A stretch of DNA of 64,000 nt, taken from the NCBI GenBank assembly GCA_965232285.1, contig CBDDPL010000004.1, positions 4,774,001 through 4,838,000 of the forward strand. The letters are read 5' to 3'. The DNA is from Denitrobaculum sp965232285. GTDB lineage: Bacteria > Pseudomonadota > Alphaproteobacteria > Kiloniellales > Kiloniellaceae. Of the stretch, positions 1 to 7,933 are shown piece by piece. Positions within the stretch are counted from its first letter, which is position 1, and each line of letters starts with the position of its first letter. A model generated the notes under the pieces. That model was not told the origin of the DNA. It searched no databases and was given only the letters and a program-made list of their open reading frames with translations. The position numbers and the translations under genes are program-made.

Positions 1-567
1 CGCAGCGGAATCCAGACCTATTTGAAGTATAAGACCAGCCGGAAATTCGGCGTCCTGATCATCGATGAGCAAAGCGAAGACAAGGCACCGAACCCGCGGA
101 GTGTCGCGCAGCTTCAGATCCTGGCCCTGGCCATCGAACTCAAGATGAAAGTGGTGCTGGTCGAGATCAATCCGCCGATGAGATCGGAAACCCGCCGGCC
201 GACGAAATCGATCCTGACCGGCAACCTGCCAGATGACACCGAAGTCTTCTTCAAGGTCGGCTTCAACGCCTTTGGGCGCGTGGACGGAACCGGACAGGCC
301 AGCCCGTCGAACAAAGGCGCGAGCCTGCTGGACGCCTCCCTCCGTCAGGCCGGCGTCAACGAACTGATCATCATGGGCCGAGTCGGACAGCAGTGCGTGC
401 GACTGACCGCCGTCGGCGGTCCGGAACGGAAGAACGCGCCGCCGATCGATGGCGCAACCGGCTTCGGCTATCAGGTCTGGACCTGCCCACAGGTCATCGA
501 TTCCGGGGACAGCGGCTGGCTGAACTGGTACGACCAGCGCGGTGTCAAATGCTTCGTCGAGCCGTAA
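1..567 (+). CDS. isochorismatase-like cysteine hydrolase (5' end cut by window)
   Basis: The frame is open from base 1, so the gene probably starts upstream; a TTG at 22 is only the first possible start inside the window. Counted from that TTG, the protein shows the isochorismatase-fold pattern: an early Asp after hydrophobic residues (D15, in LIIDEQ), a Lys near residue 78 and a Cys at 125 in GQQCVRLTA, matching the Asp-Lys-Cys triad of cysteine hydrolases. These enzymes cleave amides or vinyl ethers in the cytoplasm. The substrate cannot be told from sequence, and no neighbour helps because the gene stands at the window edge. Confidence 0.65.
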   Translation, partial: RSGIQTYLKYKTSRKFGVLIIDEQSEDKAPNPRSVAQLQILALAIELKMKVVLVEINPPMRSETRRPTKSILTGNLPDDTEVFFKVGFNAFGRVDGTGQASPSNKGASLLDASLRQAGVNELIIMGRVGQQCVRLTAVGGPERKNAPPIDGATGFGYQVWTCPQVIDSGDSGWLNWYDQRGVKCFVEP

Positions 568-818
568 TCCGGCCTTCAGGTGGTGAGCTTCAAGGTCTGG
601 TCAGATCAGGACAGGCCCGGCGCGGTTCTCATTGAGATATAGACATTCGGTTGCATGGCAGCCCAAAAACTCTTGCAGGTTTCGCGTGCAATCGCTACAG
701 GTACGGTACTATCTCAGATTGATTCAGACCATCTGGGCAGATTTCTTGAAATTGCTTGGATAGGGATTCAGGACAGGGCCTTACCTTTGCACTGTAGAGG
801 ACAGGGAAGAGAGAGGAA

Positions 819-1121
819 GTGGTGAGGTTTTTAGGTCTCTTTTTGCTGCTTTTAGCCATTCCGGCGGCCGCGGCTGATGATGTGGACTATAAGAAACTCT
901 ACTCCGATCTGGTCCCGAGGTATCACCAAGCGAACAATCACGTGAAGATGCTCAAGAGGCAGACTCGGGAGTTCCGAAAGATCCTCGACAGGTTGGGCTA
1001 TGACTATAGCCAGGAGATCGTCATCATGGGGGATGACGGTGTGATCGTTGATCGCATCGATCTATCGGAAGACCCCTGGCCGATCGATCTAAGGACTCCC
1101 GAAGAGAAGGCAGTCAACTGA
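819..1121 (+). CDS. small secreted protein, unknown function
   Basis: A 100-residue protein starting at GTG behind a clear purine-rich ribosome site (gagaggaa). Residues 1-19 form a typical signal peptide ending in Ala-Ala-Ala, so the mature protein is about 80 residues in the periplasm. The middle (about residues 28-58) is rich in Lys, Arg and Leu and looks helical, possibly a short coiled coil; the tail is acidic. I do not recognise the family. A strong terminator follows directly, so it is a monocistronic unit and probably a real expressed gene. Confidence 0.6.
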   Translation: MVRFLGLFLLLLAIPAAAADDVDYKKLYSDLVPRYHQANNHVKMLKRQTREFRKILDRLGYDYSQEIVIMGDDGVIVDRIDLSEDPWPIDLRTPEEKAVN

Positions 1122-1146
1122 ACCAACCGGACTTGAGCGTGCAAGG

Positions 1147-1169
1147 GCCGCTCTTTGAGCGGCTTTTTT
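1147..1169 (+). terminator. rho-independent terminator of the small secreted protein gene
   Basis: Perfect 7-bp stem (GCCGCTC with GAGCGGC) and a 3-base loop, followed directly by six T. It lies 25 bases after the stop codon at 1121. Confidence 0.85.
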
Positions 1170-1329
1170 GCTGCCGAGAACAGCAGTAGAAGATGCGCCG
1201 ATCAGGAGACTCCGCAGCCGATGACGAAGCGGTCGATTCCGCAGGGGATGCGCATGAACGGCGGCGATTGCTCCTGGTCCAAACCATCGAAATCCGTCGC
1301 CATGGGGTATTAATGGGAGCCCCTCGGTA

Positions 1330-1530
1330 TTAGGCGGCTTTGTACATCCTCGGAGAGCAGGTAGCTGATTTGTCAGCGACGGAGGTCCCGCCGGACCTCG
1401 CCCGGTCGATTGCCTGCCAGACATCCTGAACAGTGAGACCGTCCCGGCGCAGCAGCAAATCCACGATCGGGTCAGCGAAAAATGTTTCGAGAGTCGGTTC
1501 TTCGCCCTGCTTGGTCCAAGTGCCGCTCAT
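1330..1530 (-). CDS. small conserved-looking hypothetical protein (66 aa)
   Basis: A 66-residue cytoplasmic protein with no signal peptide or membrane segment. Residues 17-45 carry the pattern FADPIVDLLLRRDG followed by a predicted helix. This resembles short uncharacterised alphaproteobacterial proteins I have seen, but I cannot name a family. It lies between a terminator and a 300-base gap and has no obvious partner. It could be a spurious frame; its composition is that of a normal protein. Confidence 0.5.
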   Translation of the reverse strand: MSGTWTKQGEEPTLETFFADPIVDLLLRRDGLTVQDVWQAIDRARSGGTSVADKSATCSPRMYKAA

Positions 1531-1829
1531 GATCTGTTTCCTGCTCCATAACTGCGGTTCGGTGCCTAATAGATAGGCATCGTTCGTGGTGGAACATCAC
1601 CCAAAACGGTGATCGTTTTGTGGCAGTTTTTGGAAGCTTTAAATTTGCTTCGGGCAGGATCATCTCTTTGAAGAAATTAATAAATTCCTAATCTATCCCT
1701 TTTGCTTAAATGCCCGGTTTTCTGCGAGGTCCGGCTATCGCAATACAACTCAAAAGAATAATTCTATCCGTCATCACAAACCTGAGACCGGACTAGGTCC
1801 ATCCCAGGTTTGCCTCCATTTCCTAGAGG
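1531..1829. other. intergenic, AT-richer, no gene seen
   Basis: About 300 bases, richer in A and T than the surroundings. The only structure seen is a weak inverted repeat (AAACCTG at 1778-1784 with CAGGTTT at 1805-1811) next to the end of the YceI-cytochrome gene, without a T-run. It may help end transcription of that gene. Confidence 0.4.
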
Positions 1830-2795
1830 TCACTTCGCGCTTTCGGCCAGGAAGGCGATGATGTCGTCAACATCCTTCTGCTTCTTCAGCTTCGCCGACA
1901 TCTTGGTCCCTGGAACATAGCCCTTCGGGTTCTTCAGGAACTCGCCCAGAGCCTCCGGCGTCCAGACGATGGCCGTCGAAGCCATGGCCTTCGAGTACTT
2001 GTAACCCTCGACCGCCCCGGCGGCCCGTCCGACAACACCAACCAGATGCGGGCCGACCTTGTTCTTTTCCGAGGTCACCTCATGACAGGCCTTGCAGCGG
2101 CGAAAAGCCTTCTTCCCGGCCTTGGCATCGCCGGTCGGAACGGCAGCAACGGCCGAGGTTTTGAGCCCGACAGTCGTCAGCACCGCGTCAGGGCTCACAG
2201 CCGCGCTCTTTTCGTCGCGAGCGAAGACAAGGCGGAGAGATACCGGCGCCACCTGTGCAATGGAGTCGAGCTTGGCGATCTTGCGCAGTTCCTCGACACC
2301 TGCTGTCAGGCCGAAATCCTCGGTGCTGAGCATGATCATCTCGTCACTGGACACCAGAACCTTGCCGTCGCTCAGGCGCGCCACGAAGAGGGTGGCTTCA
2401 ACATCGCCGCTCTGTCCGGCGAGGGAGAGGTTGGCCGTGACGTCCAGGGAGGTGGTTTCGCCCGGTTTCAGGGCTTCAAGTTCGGCCATGTCGATCTGCG
2501 CGGAGATCACGGCCTTGGGGAAGTTCACCGAGTCGAAGACCCACTTCAGCATCCGCTCGTTTCGGATGTCGATCCAGGTTTCCACACTGGCCACATCGAC
2601 CTCGATCTTGACCGCGCCACTCTTGGACACCTGGCCGCTGACCGAGCCGAAGTGATGGACTTCGCCGACCTTGCCTTTCTTGATCGATCCGAAGGAAACC
2701 TTGGATTCTTCCGGGGACAAACTCCAGCTCTCTGCCAGCGCCGGTCCGGAAAGAACCGCCAGGGCCAAGGCTGCACTCGCTAGGGTCTTCAACAT
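1830..2795 (-). CDS. secreted YceI-domain / class I cytochrome c fusion
   Basis: A 321-residue exported protein. Residues 1-21 are a signal peptide. About 22-190 match the YceI lipocalin-like beta barrel, which binds polyisoprenoid or other lipids in the periplasm. About 222-321 are a class I cytochrome c, with CKACH at 234-238 binding haem and Met299 (in GTKMS) as the likely sixth ligand. I chose the ATG at 2795, with AGGAAG just upstream, because the longer frame to 3047 adds 84 residues with no signal peptide in front of an obvious one. The fusion suggests a lipid- or quinone-binding module next to an electron carrier. It is divergent from hemN. Confidence 0.85.
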   Translation of the reverse strand: MLKTLASAALALAVLSGPALAESWSLSPEESKVSFGSIKKGKVGEVHHFGSVSGQVSKSGAVKIEVDVASVETWIDIRNERMLKWVFDSVNFPKAVISAQIDMAELEALKPGETTSLDVTANLSLAGQSGDVEATLFVARLSDGKVLVSSDEMIMLSTEDFGLTAGVEELRKIAKLDSIAQVAPVSLRLVFARDEKSAAVSPDAVLTTVGLKTSAVAAVPTGDAKAGKKAFRRCKACHEVTSEKNKVGPHLVGVVGRAAGAVEGYKYSKAMASTAIVWTPEALGEFLKNPKGYVPGTKMSAKLKKQKDVDDIIAFLAESAK

Positions 2796-3021
2796 CTTCC
2801 TGTTCCTCTCTGTCCGGCCTCTGACTTGCGCGGGCACTTCCAAAACAAGCACCGGGCAGACAAGAGGCTGTGGTCGATTTACAGGACGCAAACACACCAA
2901 CCGGCGTTTTATTCGAATTTTTTTGAAGATATTTTTGGCTGTCCAGACAGGGCTGGTCGATTTTTCGACCGCCACGGGAGCTTTCACCTCGAAAAACAAC
3001 GGTTCCGCAGGCGACTCGCCC

Positions 3022-3035
3022 TTGATCGAAATCAA
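3022..3035 (+). promoter_or_regulatory. FNR/FnrL-type binding site upstream of hemN
   Basis: TTGAT-N4-ATCAA is an exact match to the consensus FNR half-sites with the correct 4-base spacer. It ends 34 bases before the hemN start codon. The oxygen-independent coproporphyrinogen oxidase gene is a classical FNR target in alphaproteobacteria. The site could also affect the divergent cytochrome gene, whose start is 227 bases away. Confidence 0.8.
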
Positions 3036-3069
3036 AGCAGCGGCCACTCCGAAGCCCTAGTGTGCGGCG

Positions 3070-4419
3070 ATGGACAAGACGCTCGCTAAGTATCGTGACG
3101 CCCGGTTACCGCGCTACACCAGCTATCCGACCGCGCCACACTTCACACCCGATGTGACGACCCGGGACTATGCCGCCTGGCTCAGCGCGATCGACACCGA
3201 AGACAGGCTTTCACTCTACCTCCACATCCCCTTCTGCAGCCAGATGTGCTGGTATTGCGGCTGTCACACCAAGGTGGTGAATGGCTACGCACCCGTCGCC
3301 AACTATGTGGCGCTGCTGCGGCAGGAGATCGAGCTGGTGGCGAAGACCCTGCGGGGACGACGGAAGGTCAGCCATATCCACTGGGGTGGCGGCACCCCCA
3401 ACCTGCTGTCCAACGAGGATTTCGCAAATCTGATGGCGCTTTTGACCGAGCGCTTCGAACTGACACCCGATGCAGAGGTTGCCGTGGAGGTGGATCCGCG
3501 CAGGCTCGACCGCGGCCAGGCAGAGGCCCTGGCCGCGGCGGGCGTCAACCGCGCCAGCCTCGGCGTGCAGGACTTCAACCCGGAGGTCCAGCAGGCCATC
3601 AACCGGATCCAGCCCTTCGAGATGGTCGAGCGCTGCGTCGCCGACCTGCGGGCCGCCGGCATCACCTCCATCAACTTCGACCTGCTCTACGGTCTGCCGG
3701 AACAGGATATCACCAAGCTGGAGCGCAATCTGCGCCTGACCGCCGCTCTGCGGCCGGACCGGATCGCCCTCTTCGGCTATGCCCACGTGCCCTGGATGAA
3801 GAAGCATCAGCAACTGATCGATGAATCCACCTTGCCCGATGGGCCCGCCCGCGTGAAGCAGGCGGGTTTCGCCGCCAAGATGCTGACCTGGCTGGGCTAC
3901 AGGCCGATCGGACTCGACCACTTCGCCCTGCCGGAGGACCCCATGGCTCAGGCGCTGGACTCGGGTGGTCTCTATCGGAACTTCCAGGGCTACACCCTGG
4001 ACGGGGCCGACGTGCTGATCGGCTTCGGGGCCTCAGCCATCGGCAGCCTGCCGCGCGGCTACATCCAGAACAGTCCCGACTTCATTACCTACGCCAAGGC
4101 GATCCGCGAAGGGCGCTTCGCCGTCGCCCGTGGCCGGGAACTGACCAGCGACGACCGCCTGCGCCGCAAGGCCATCGAGGAGTTGATGTGCCAGGGAAGC
4201 CTCGACCTGATCGCGCTCTGCGAGGCCGGCGGCGTTTCAGCGGACTCTTTCGACCCGGAGTTGGCGAAACTGAAGCCCATGATCACCGATGGCCTGATCG
4301 AGGTCACGGGCCATCAGATCAGGGTGACCGAACGCGGCCGCCCCTTGGTCCGCGCCGTCTGCGCCGTCTTCGACCGCTACCTGGACCAGAGCGAAAAGCG
4401 ACATTCCCGGGCGATCTGA
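3070..4419 (+). CDS. hemN: oxygen-independent coproporphyrinogen III oxidase
   Basis: This radical SAM enzyme decarboxylates coproporphyrinogen III to protoporphyrinogen IX in anaerobic haem synthesis. The 449-residue length is normal. The N-terminal PRYTSYPTAPHF motif is typical of HemN. The cluster motif is C56-x3-C60-x2-C63-x-C65 (FCSQMCWYCGCH), including the extra HemN cysteine, and HWGGGTPN follows as expected of the SAM-binding region. No obvious ribosome site precedes the ATG, but the start agrees with the family. The perfect FNR box upstream implies induction at low oxygen. It stands alone, just before the first photolyase promoter. Confidence 0.95.
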   Translation: MDKTLAKYRDARLPRYTSYPTAPHFTPDVTTRDYAAWLSAIDTEDRLSLYLHIPFCSQMCWYCGCHTKVVNGYAPVANYVALLRQEIELVAKTLRGRRKVSHIHWGGGTPNLLSNEDFANLMALLTERFELTPDAEVAVEVDPRRLDRGQAEALAAAGVNRASLGVQDFNPEVQQAINRIQPFEMVERCVADLRAAGITSINFDLLYGLPEQDITKLERNLRLTAALRPDRIALFGYAHVPWMKKHQQLIDESTLPDGPARVKQAGFAAKMLTWLGYRPIGLDHFALPEDPMAQALDSGGLYRNFQGYTLDGADVLIGFGASAIGSLPRGYIQNSPDFITYAKAIREGRFAVARGRELTSDDRLRRKAIEELMCQGSLDLIALCEAGGVSADSFDPELAKLKPMITDGLIEVTGHQIRVTERGRPLVRAVCAVFDRYLDQSEKRHSRAI

Positions 4420-4431
4420 CAGACCACGGGA

Positions 4432-4460
4432 TGATCCGCCATCGCACGTAAAGCGTATAG
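4432..4460 (+). promoter_or_regulatory. candidate ECF sigma (RpoE/ChrR-type) promoter of the first photolyase operon
   Basis: TGATCC at 4432-4437, an 18-base spacer, then TATAG at 4456-4460. The Rhodobacter sphaeroides RpoE promoter, which drives singlet-oxygen response genes including photolyase, is TGATCC-N18-TAAGA. The start codon at 4508 is 47 bases after the -10 element. A second such element precedes the other photolyase operon (9495-9523). Confidence 0.55.
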
Positions 4461-4507
4461 CCATCGGACCATAAAAGAGATCCGGGTAATGGCGAGCGCG
4501 AACTGCG

Positions 4508-6070
4508 ATGACTCCCGCGAAAGAAGCTTTGCAGATCGTCTGGTTCAAACGCGACCTGCGCCTGGAGGATCATCGCCCCCTCAGCAAAGCCGCGGCCCAG
4601 GGGCCTGTTCTTCCGTTATTCGTGTTTGAACCGGAACTCTGGCGGCAGCCCGATATGTCCGCGCGCCAGTGGGATTTCGTCTCCGAGTGTCTTCAGGACC
4701 TGGGGCGGTCTCTGGCCGAACTGGGTCAGCCGCTCATCTTCCGGAGCGGTTCGGTGGTTGAGATCCTCGCCGGGATCCATCGGCAGAGGCCGATCACCGC
4801 ACTTTGGTCCCACGAGGAAACCGGTAACGGCTGGACCTTCGAACGCGACAAGGCGGTCGCCCGATGGTGCCGGACGGCGGGCATTCCCTGGCATCAGGAG
4901 CGTCAGACGGGCGTGATTCGACGCCTGAGGACCCGCGACGGCTGGGCACGACAGTGGGATGCCTTCATGGCCGAGCCTGTCACAGCCTCGCCAGGAAGCC
5001 TCACGCCCCTGTCCTGGCCCGAGCCCGGCAGGATTCCGACATCAGCGGATCTCGATCTCGCAGGCCCTCCCTGCCCCGAACGCCAGGCGGGTGGCCGGCG
5101 CCAGGGGCTGGAACGGTTAGATTCCTTCCTCTCCCGGCGCGGAGAAAGTTACCGGACGGCCATGTCGAGTCCCACCACCGCCTTCGACGCCTGCTCGCGC
5201 CTGTCACCGCATCTGGCCTGGGGCAGCCTGTCGATGCGCGAGGTCGCCCAGGCCACCTGGCGGCAGCAGCGAGACGTGAAGCGAAGCGGCGCCGGGCGGA
5301 CCGGCACCTGGCGAACTGCGCTCAGTTCCTTTTCCGGCCGACTGCACTGGCACTGTCACTTCATGCAGAAGCTGGAAGACGAACCCGGCCTCGAATTCAA
5401 GAACCTGCATGCCGGATACGACGGTCTGCGCCCCGCGGAACCGGACGCGTTGCGCCTGACCGCCTGGCAGTCCGGCGAAACAGGCCTGCCTTTCGTCGAT
5501 GCCTGCATGCGCGCACTGGCCGCCACCGGCTGGATGAATTTCCGCATGCGTGCCATGCTGATGGCGGTCGCGAGCCAGCATCTCTGGCTGGACTGGCGCA
5601 AACCGGGCGAACATCTGGCCCGTCTCTTCACCGATTACGAACCGGGTATTCACTGGCCGCAGGTGCAGATGCAATCCGGTACGACAGGCATCAACACCGT
5701 CCGCATCTACAATCCGGTCAAGCAGGGTTATGACCAGGATCCACAGGGCCGTTTTGTCCGGCAATGGCTACCCGAACTGCGCGCCGTCCCGGAGCGATAT
5801 CTTCAGGAACCCTGGCTGTGGGAAGATGCCGGTCAACTGCTCGACCGGCGTTATCCCCTCCCGATCGTCGATCACCTGGCGGCGGCCAAGGAAGCGAGGC
5901 AGAAGATCTGGGGCCTGCGCGGCAGCCGGGACTTCAAGGAGACGGCCGCAGGCATCCAGAATAAACACGGCAGCCGGAAAAGCGGCCTTCCCATGACCGG
6001 ACGAAAGCGAGCCAAAAAGACAGATCCCGCGCAACTTGATCTTCTTTTCGCGGAGAAGCGTGAGAGATGA
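4508..6070 (+). CDS. cryptochrome/photolyase family protein, plant-like or class I-like
   Basis: A 520-residue flavoprotein. The N-terminal photolyase alpha/beta domain (about 9-140) begins with IVWFKRDLRLEDHRPL, the antenna-domain signature. The C-terminal FAD domain (about 210-470) contains the conserved stretch around YEPGIHWPQVQMQ and TVRIYNPVKQ. The tail after residue 480 is basic (KHGSRKSG, GRKRAKK) and may contact DNA. It differs clearly from the two photolyases encoded further on, so it is not a simple duplicate. It probably repairs UV-damaged DNA or senses blue light; I cannot decide which. Its stop overlaps the start of the DUF2256 gene (ATGA), so the two are translationally coupled. 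Confidence 0.85.
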   Translation: MTPAKEALQIVWFKRDLRLEDHRPLSKAAAQGPVLPLFVFEPELWRQPDMSARQWDFVSECLQDLGRSLAELGQPLIFRSGSVVEILAGIHRQRPITALWSHEETGNGWTFERDKAVARWCRTAGIPWHQERQTGVIRRLRTRDGWARQWDAFMAEPVTASPGSLTPLSWPEPGRIPTSADLDLAGPPCPERQAGGRRQGLERLDSFLSRRGESYRTAMSSPTTAFDACSRLSPHLAWGSLSMREVAQATWRQQRDVKRSGAGRTGTWRTALSSFSGRLHWHCHFMQKLEDEPGLEFKNLHAGYDGLRPAEPDALRLTAWQSGETGLPFVDACMRALAATGWMNFRMRAMLMAVASQHLWLDWRKPGEHLARLFTDYEPGIHWPQVQMQSGTTGINTVRIYNPVKQGYDQDPQGRFVRQWLPELRAVPERYLQEPWLWEDAGQLLDRRYPLPIVDHLAAAKEARQKIWGLRGSRDFKETAAGIQNKHGSRKSGLPMTGRKRAKKTDPAQLDLLFAEKRER

Positions 6071-6240
6071 AGATGCGCCGAAAGGCCGATCTACCGGAGA
6101 AGACCTGCCCGGTCTGCGAGCGGGTCTTTAGCTGGCGGAAGAAATGGGCGCGGGACTGGGATCAGGTCCGCTACTGCTCTGAACGCTGCCGGCGCAGCGC
6201 GAAGACCGTCAGCCCTACTCCGGCACGAAAGCCAGCCTGA
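6067..6240 (+). CDS. DUF2256 small zinc-ribbon-like protein
   Basis: A 57-residue protein whose ATG overlaps the stop of the preceding photolyase gene (ATGA). It has two cysteine pairs, CPVCERVFSWRKKW and YCSERCRR, with the conserved RKKWARDW between them, which is the DUF2256 pattern and suggests one bound zinc. DUF2256 genes often neighbour photolyase/cryptochrome genes, which fits here, though the function is unknown. Its last 26 bases overlap the end of the convergent DUF3253 gene. It is under 60 codons and easily missed. Confidence 0.85.
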   Translation: MKMRRKADLPEKTCPVCERVFSWRKKWARDWDQVRYCSERCRRSAKTVSPTPARKPA

Positions 6241-6481
6241 CCGGACCCTTCGCCGCCTCCGGTTCCACCACTACGCCACCCTGCAGGACGCGGATCTTGC
6301 CCTGACGGCTCAGTTCGGCCGCCACCGCCCGCACAGCTGGCATCAACGCCCGCCATTCTGGCTCACTCTGCGCAAGATCACGCGCCAGTTCTGACGGACA
6401 GATGGACTTGTCGGCGCCTCGCGCCTTGCAAAGATCAAGCAGTCGGCGCTCGATTTCGTTCGTTTCGGGCAAGGGTTTCAA
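6215..6481 (-). CDS. DUF3253 winged-helix-like small protein
   Basis: An 88-residue cytoplasmic protein matching the DUF3253 pattern: ICPSELARDL, a Trp-centred segment (EPEWRALMPAVRAVA), then GKIRVLQGG with a hydrophobic strand, as in a winged helix. It starts by a 4-base overlap with the stop of the upstream class I photolyase gene, so it is the last gene of that operon. The fold suggests DNA binding; no target is known. Its 3' end overlaps the convergent DUF2256 gene, so the two light-repair operons meet tail to tail. Confidence 0.75.
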   Translation of the reverse strand: MKPLPETNEIERRLLDLCKARGADKSICPSELARDLAQSEPEWRALMPAVRAVAAELSRQGKIRVLQGGVVVEPEAAKGPVRLAFVPE

Positions 6482-7908
6482 ACCGCCGAAGCCTTGACGG
6501 CCTCGTAACCGGCCAAAGCCGCCGCCCGCGCCGTGGCGTGGTCGACGATGGGTCGCGGATAGTCGCGGCCGAGCCGGATCCCAGCAGCGGCGAGTTCAAT
6601 CTCCGACAGCTCGAAGGGCGCGTGGATGGCATTGTTGTCCAGCTTCGCCAGCTCGGGGCAGAAGCGCCTGACGTAAAACCCGTCCGGATCGAACTTCCGG
6701 CCCTGGGTCATGGGATTGAAAATGCGGAAGTAAGGCGCGGCATCCGCCCCGCTGCCCGCCACCCACTGCCAGCTCGCGGAATTGTTGGCGAGGTCTGCAT
6801 CCAGCAGGGTATCTCGGAACCAGGCTTCACCGTGCTTCCAGTGCAGCCGCAGATGCTTGATCAGGAAACTGGCCACGACCATGCGCACGCGGTTGTGCAT
6901 GTAGCCTGTCTGCCAGAGCTCTCGCATCCCGGCATCCACGATGGGATAGCCGGTCATCCCACGCTGCCAGGCCGTCAGATCCTCGACAGATTCCCGCCAG
7001 GGGTAGTTGTCGAAGGCGGGCCGCCAGTTCTCGCGCGGCAAGGTCGGGAAGTGATAGAGCAGATGATAGGAGAACTCGCGCCAGCCGACCTCGCTCAGGA
7101 ACTTGCCAGCATCCTTGCCGACCTCGGCTCGCCCCTCTTCGTAAAAGCGGGTTCTAGCCCAGATCTGCCGCGGCGAGATCTCGCCAAAATGCAGGTGGGG
7201 CGAAAGGCGGGAGACATTCGGCAGGTCAGGCCGGTCCCGCAGTTTGCCGTAACCGCTCAGCCCTTCCTGCAGAAAGGCCTCCAGCCTGTCACGGGCCCCG
7301 GCCTCGCCCGGCTGCCAGAGGTCTTCCCATCCGGCCGCCCAGTTCGGCGACGCCGGCAGCAAGCCCCAGCTTTCAAGCTCTTCGCCGGGCGTTGCATCGG
7401 CGAAACTTACGTCGTCGGGACGCGGCAGCGGCGCTTCGACCGGCTTGGCCAGGGCCGCCCGCCAGAAGGGAGAGTAGACCTTGAAGGGTCCGCCGGCGCC
7501 GGTGGCCAGTTCCCAGGGCTCGTGCAGCAGGCCGGCGTTGAAGCTCTTCACCTCCAGGCCGCAATCGCGCAGCGCCGCCTTGATCTGCCTGTCGCGCGCG
7601 ATGGCCTCCGGCTCGTAGCAGCGATTCCAGTAGACGGCCGTGGCGCCACTGGCCTCGACCAGGCGTGCCAACTGCTCCGCCGGATCACCGCGCCGCAGAA
7701 CCAGGCCCTCGAGATTCCCTTGCAGAGCCTTCAAGCTGTGATGCAGCCACCAGCGCCCGGCCCCGCCCAGCGCCACCGAGAGGCCGAGCCCCTCGCCCTC
7801 ATCCAGGATGAAGACCGGCAGGACTTTACCCCGCTGAACGGCATGGAACAGAGCCGGATTATCTCCGAGCCTCAGGTCCTGCCTGAACCAGACAATGGTT
7901 GTCGTCAC
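6478..7908 (-). CDS. phrB: class I CPD deoxyribodipyrimidine photolyase
   Basis: A 476-residue light-driven repair enzyme that splits cyclobutane pyrimidine dimers using FADH-. It starts TTIVWFRQDLRLGDNPAL, the classical photolyase antenna domain, and has the catalytic FAD domain from about residue 200. Highly conserved class I motifs are visible: NVSRLSPHLHFGEISP, GMTGYPIVDAGMREL, the YMHNRVRMVVASFL helix, and the ASWQWVAGSGADAAPYFRIF stretch that holds FAD and the thymine dimer. It is the second gene of a three-gene operon, 25 bases after the iron-sulfur photolyase gene and overlapping the DUF3253 gene by 4 bases. Confidence 0.95.
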   Translation of the reverse strand: MTTTIVWFRQDLRLGDNPALFHAVQRGKVLPVFILDEGEGLGLSVALGGAGRWWLHHSLKALQGNLEGLVLRRGDPAEQLARLVEASGATAVYWNRCYEPEAIARDRQIKAALRDCGLEVKSFNAGLLHEPWELATGAGGPFKVYSPFWRAALAKPVEAPLPRPDDVSFADATPGEELESWGLLPASPNWAAGWEDLWQPGEAGARDRLEAFLQEGLSGYGKLRDRPDLPNVSRLSPHLHFGEISPRQIWARTRFYEEGRAEVGKDAGKFLSEVGWREFSYHLLYHFPTLPRENWRPAFDNYPWRESVEDLTAWQRGMTGYPIVDAGMRELWQTGYMHNRVRMVVASFLIKHLRLHWKHGEAWFRDTLLDADLANNSASWQWVAGSGADAAPYFRIFNPMTQGRKFDPDGFYVRRFCPELAKLDNNAIHAPFELSEIELAAAGIRLGRDYPRPIVDHATARAAALAGYEAVKASAV

Positions 7909-7933
7909 GCGTTCGATTCCTCCCGCTTATCCA

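Noticed and set aside
2046..2783. 245-codon frame on the plus strand opposite the YceI-cytochrome gene
   Set aside because: Antisense shadow; its product shows no family motifs.
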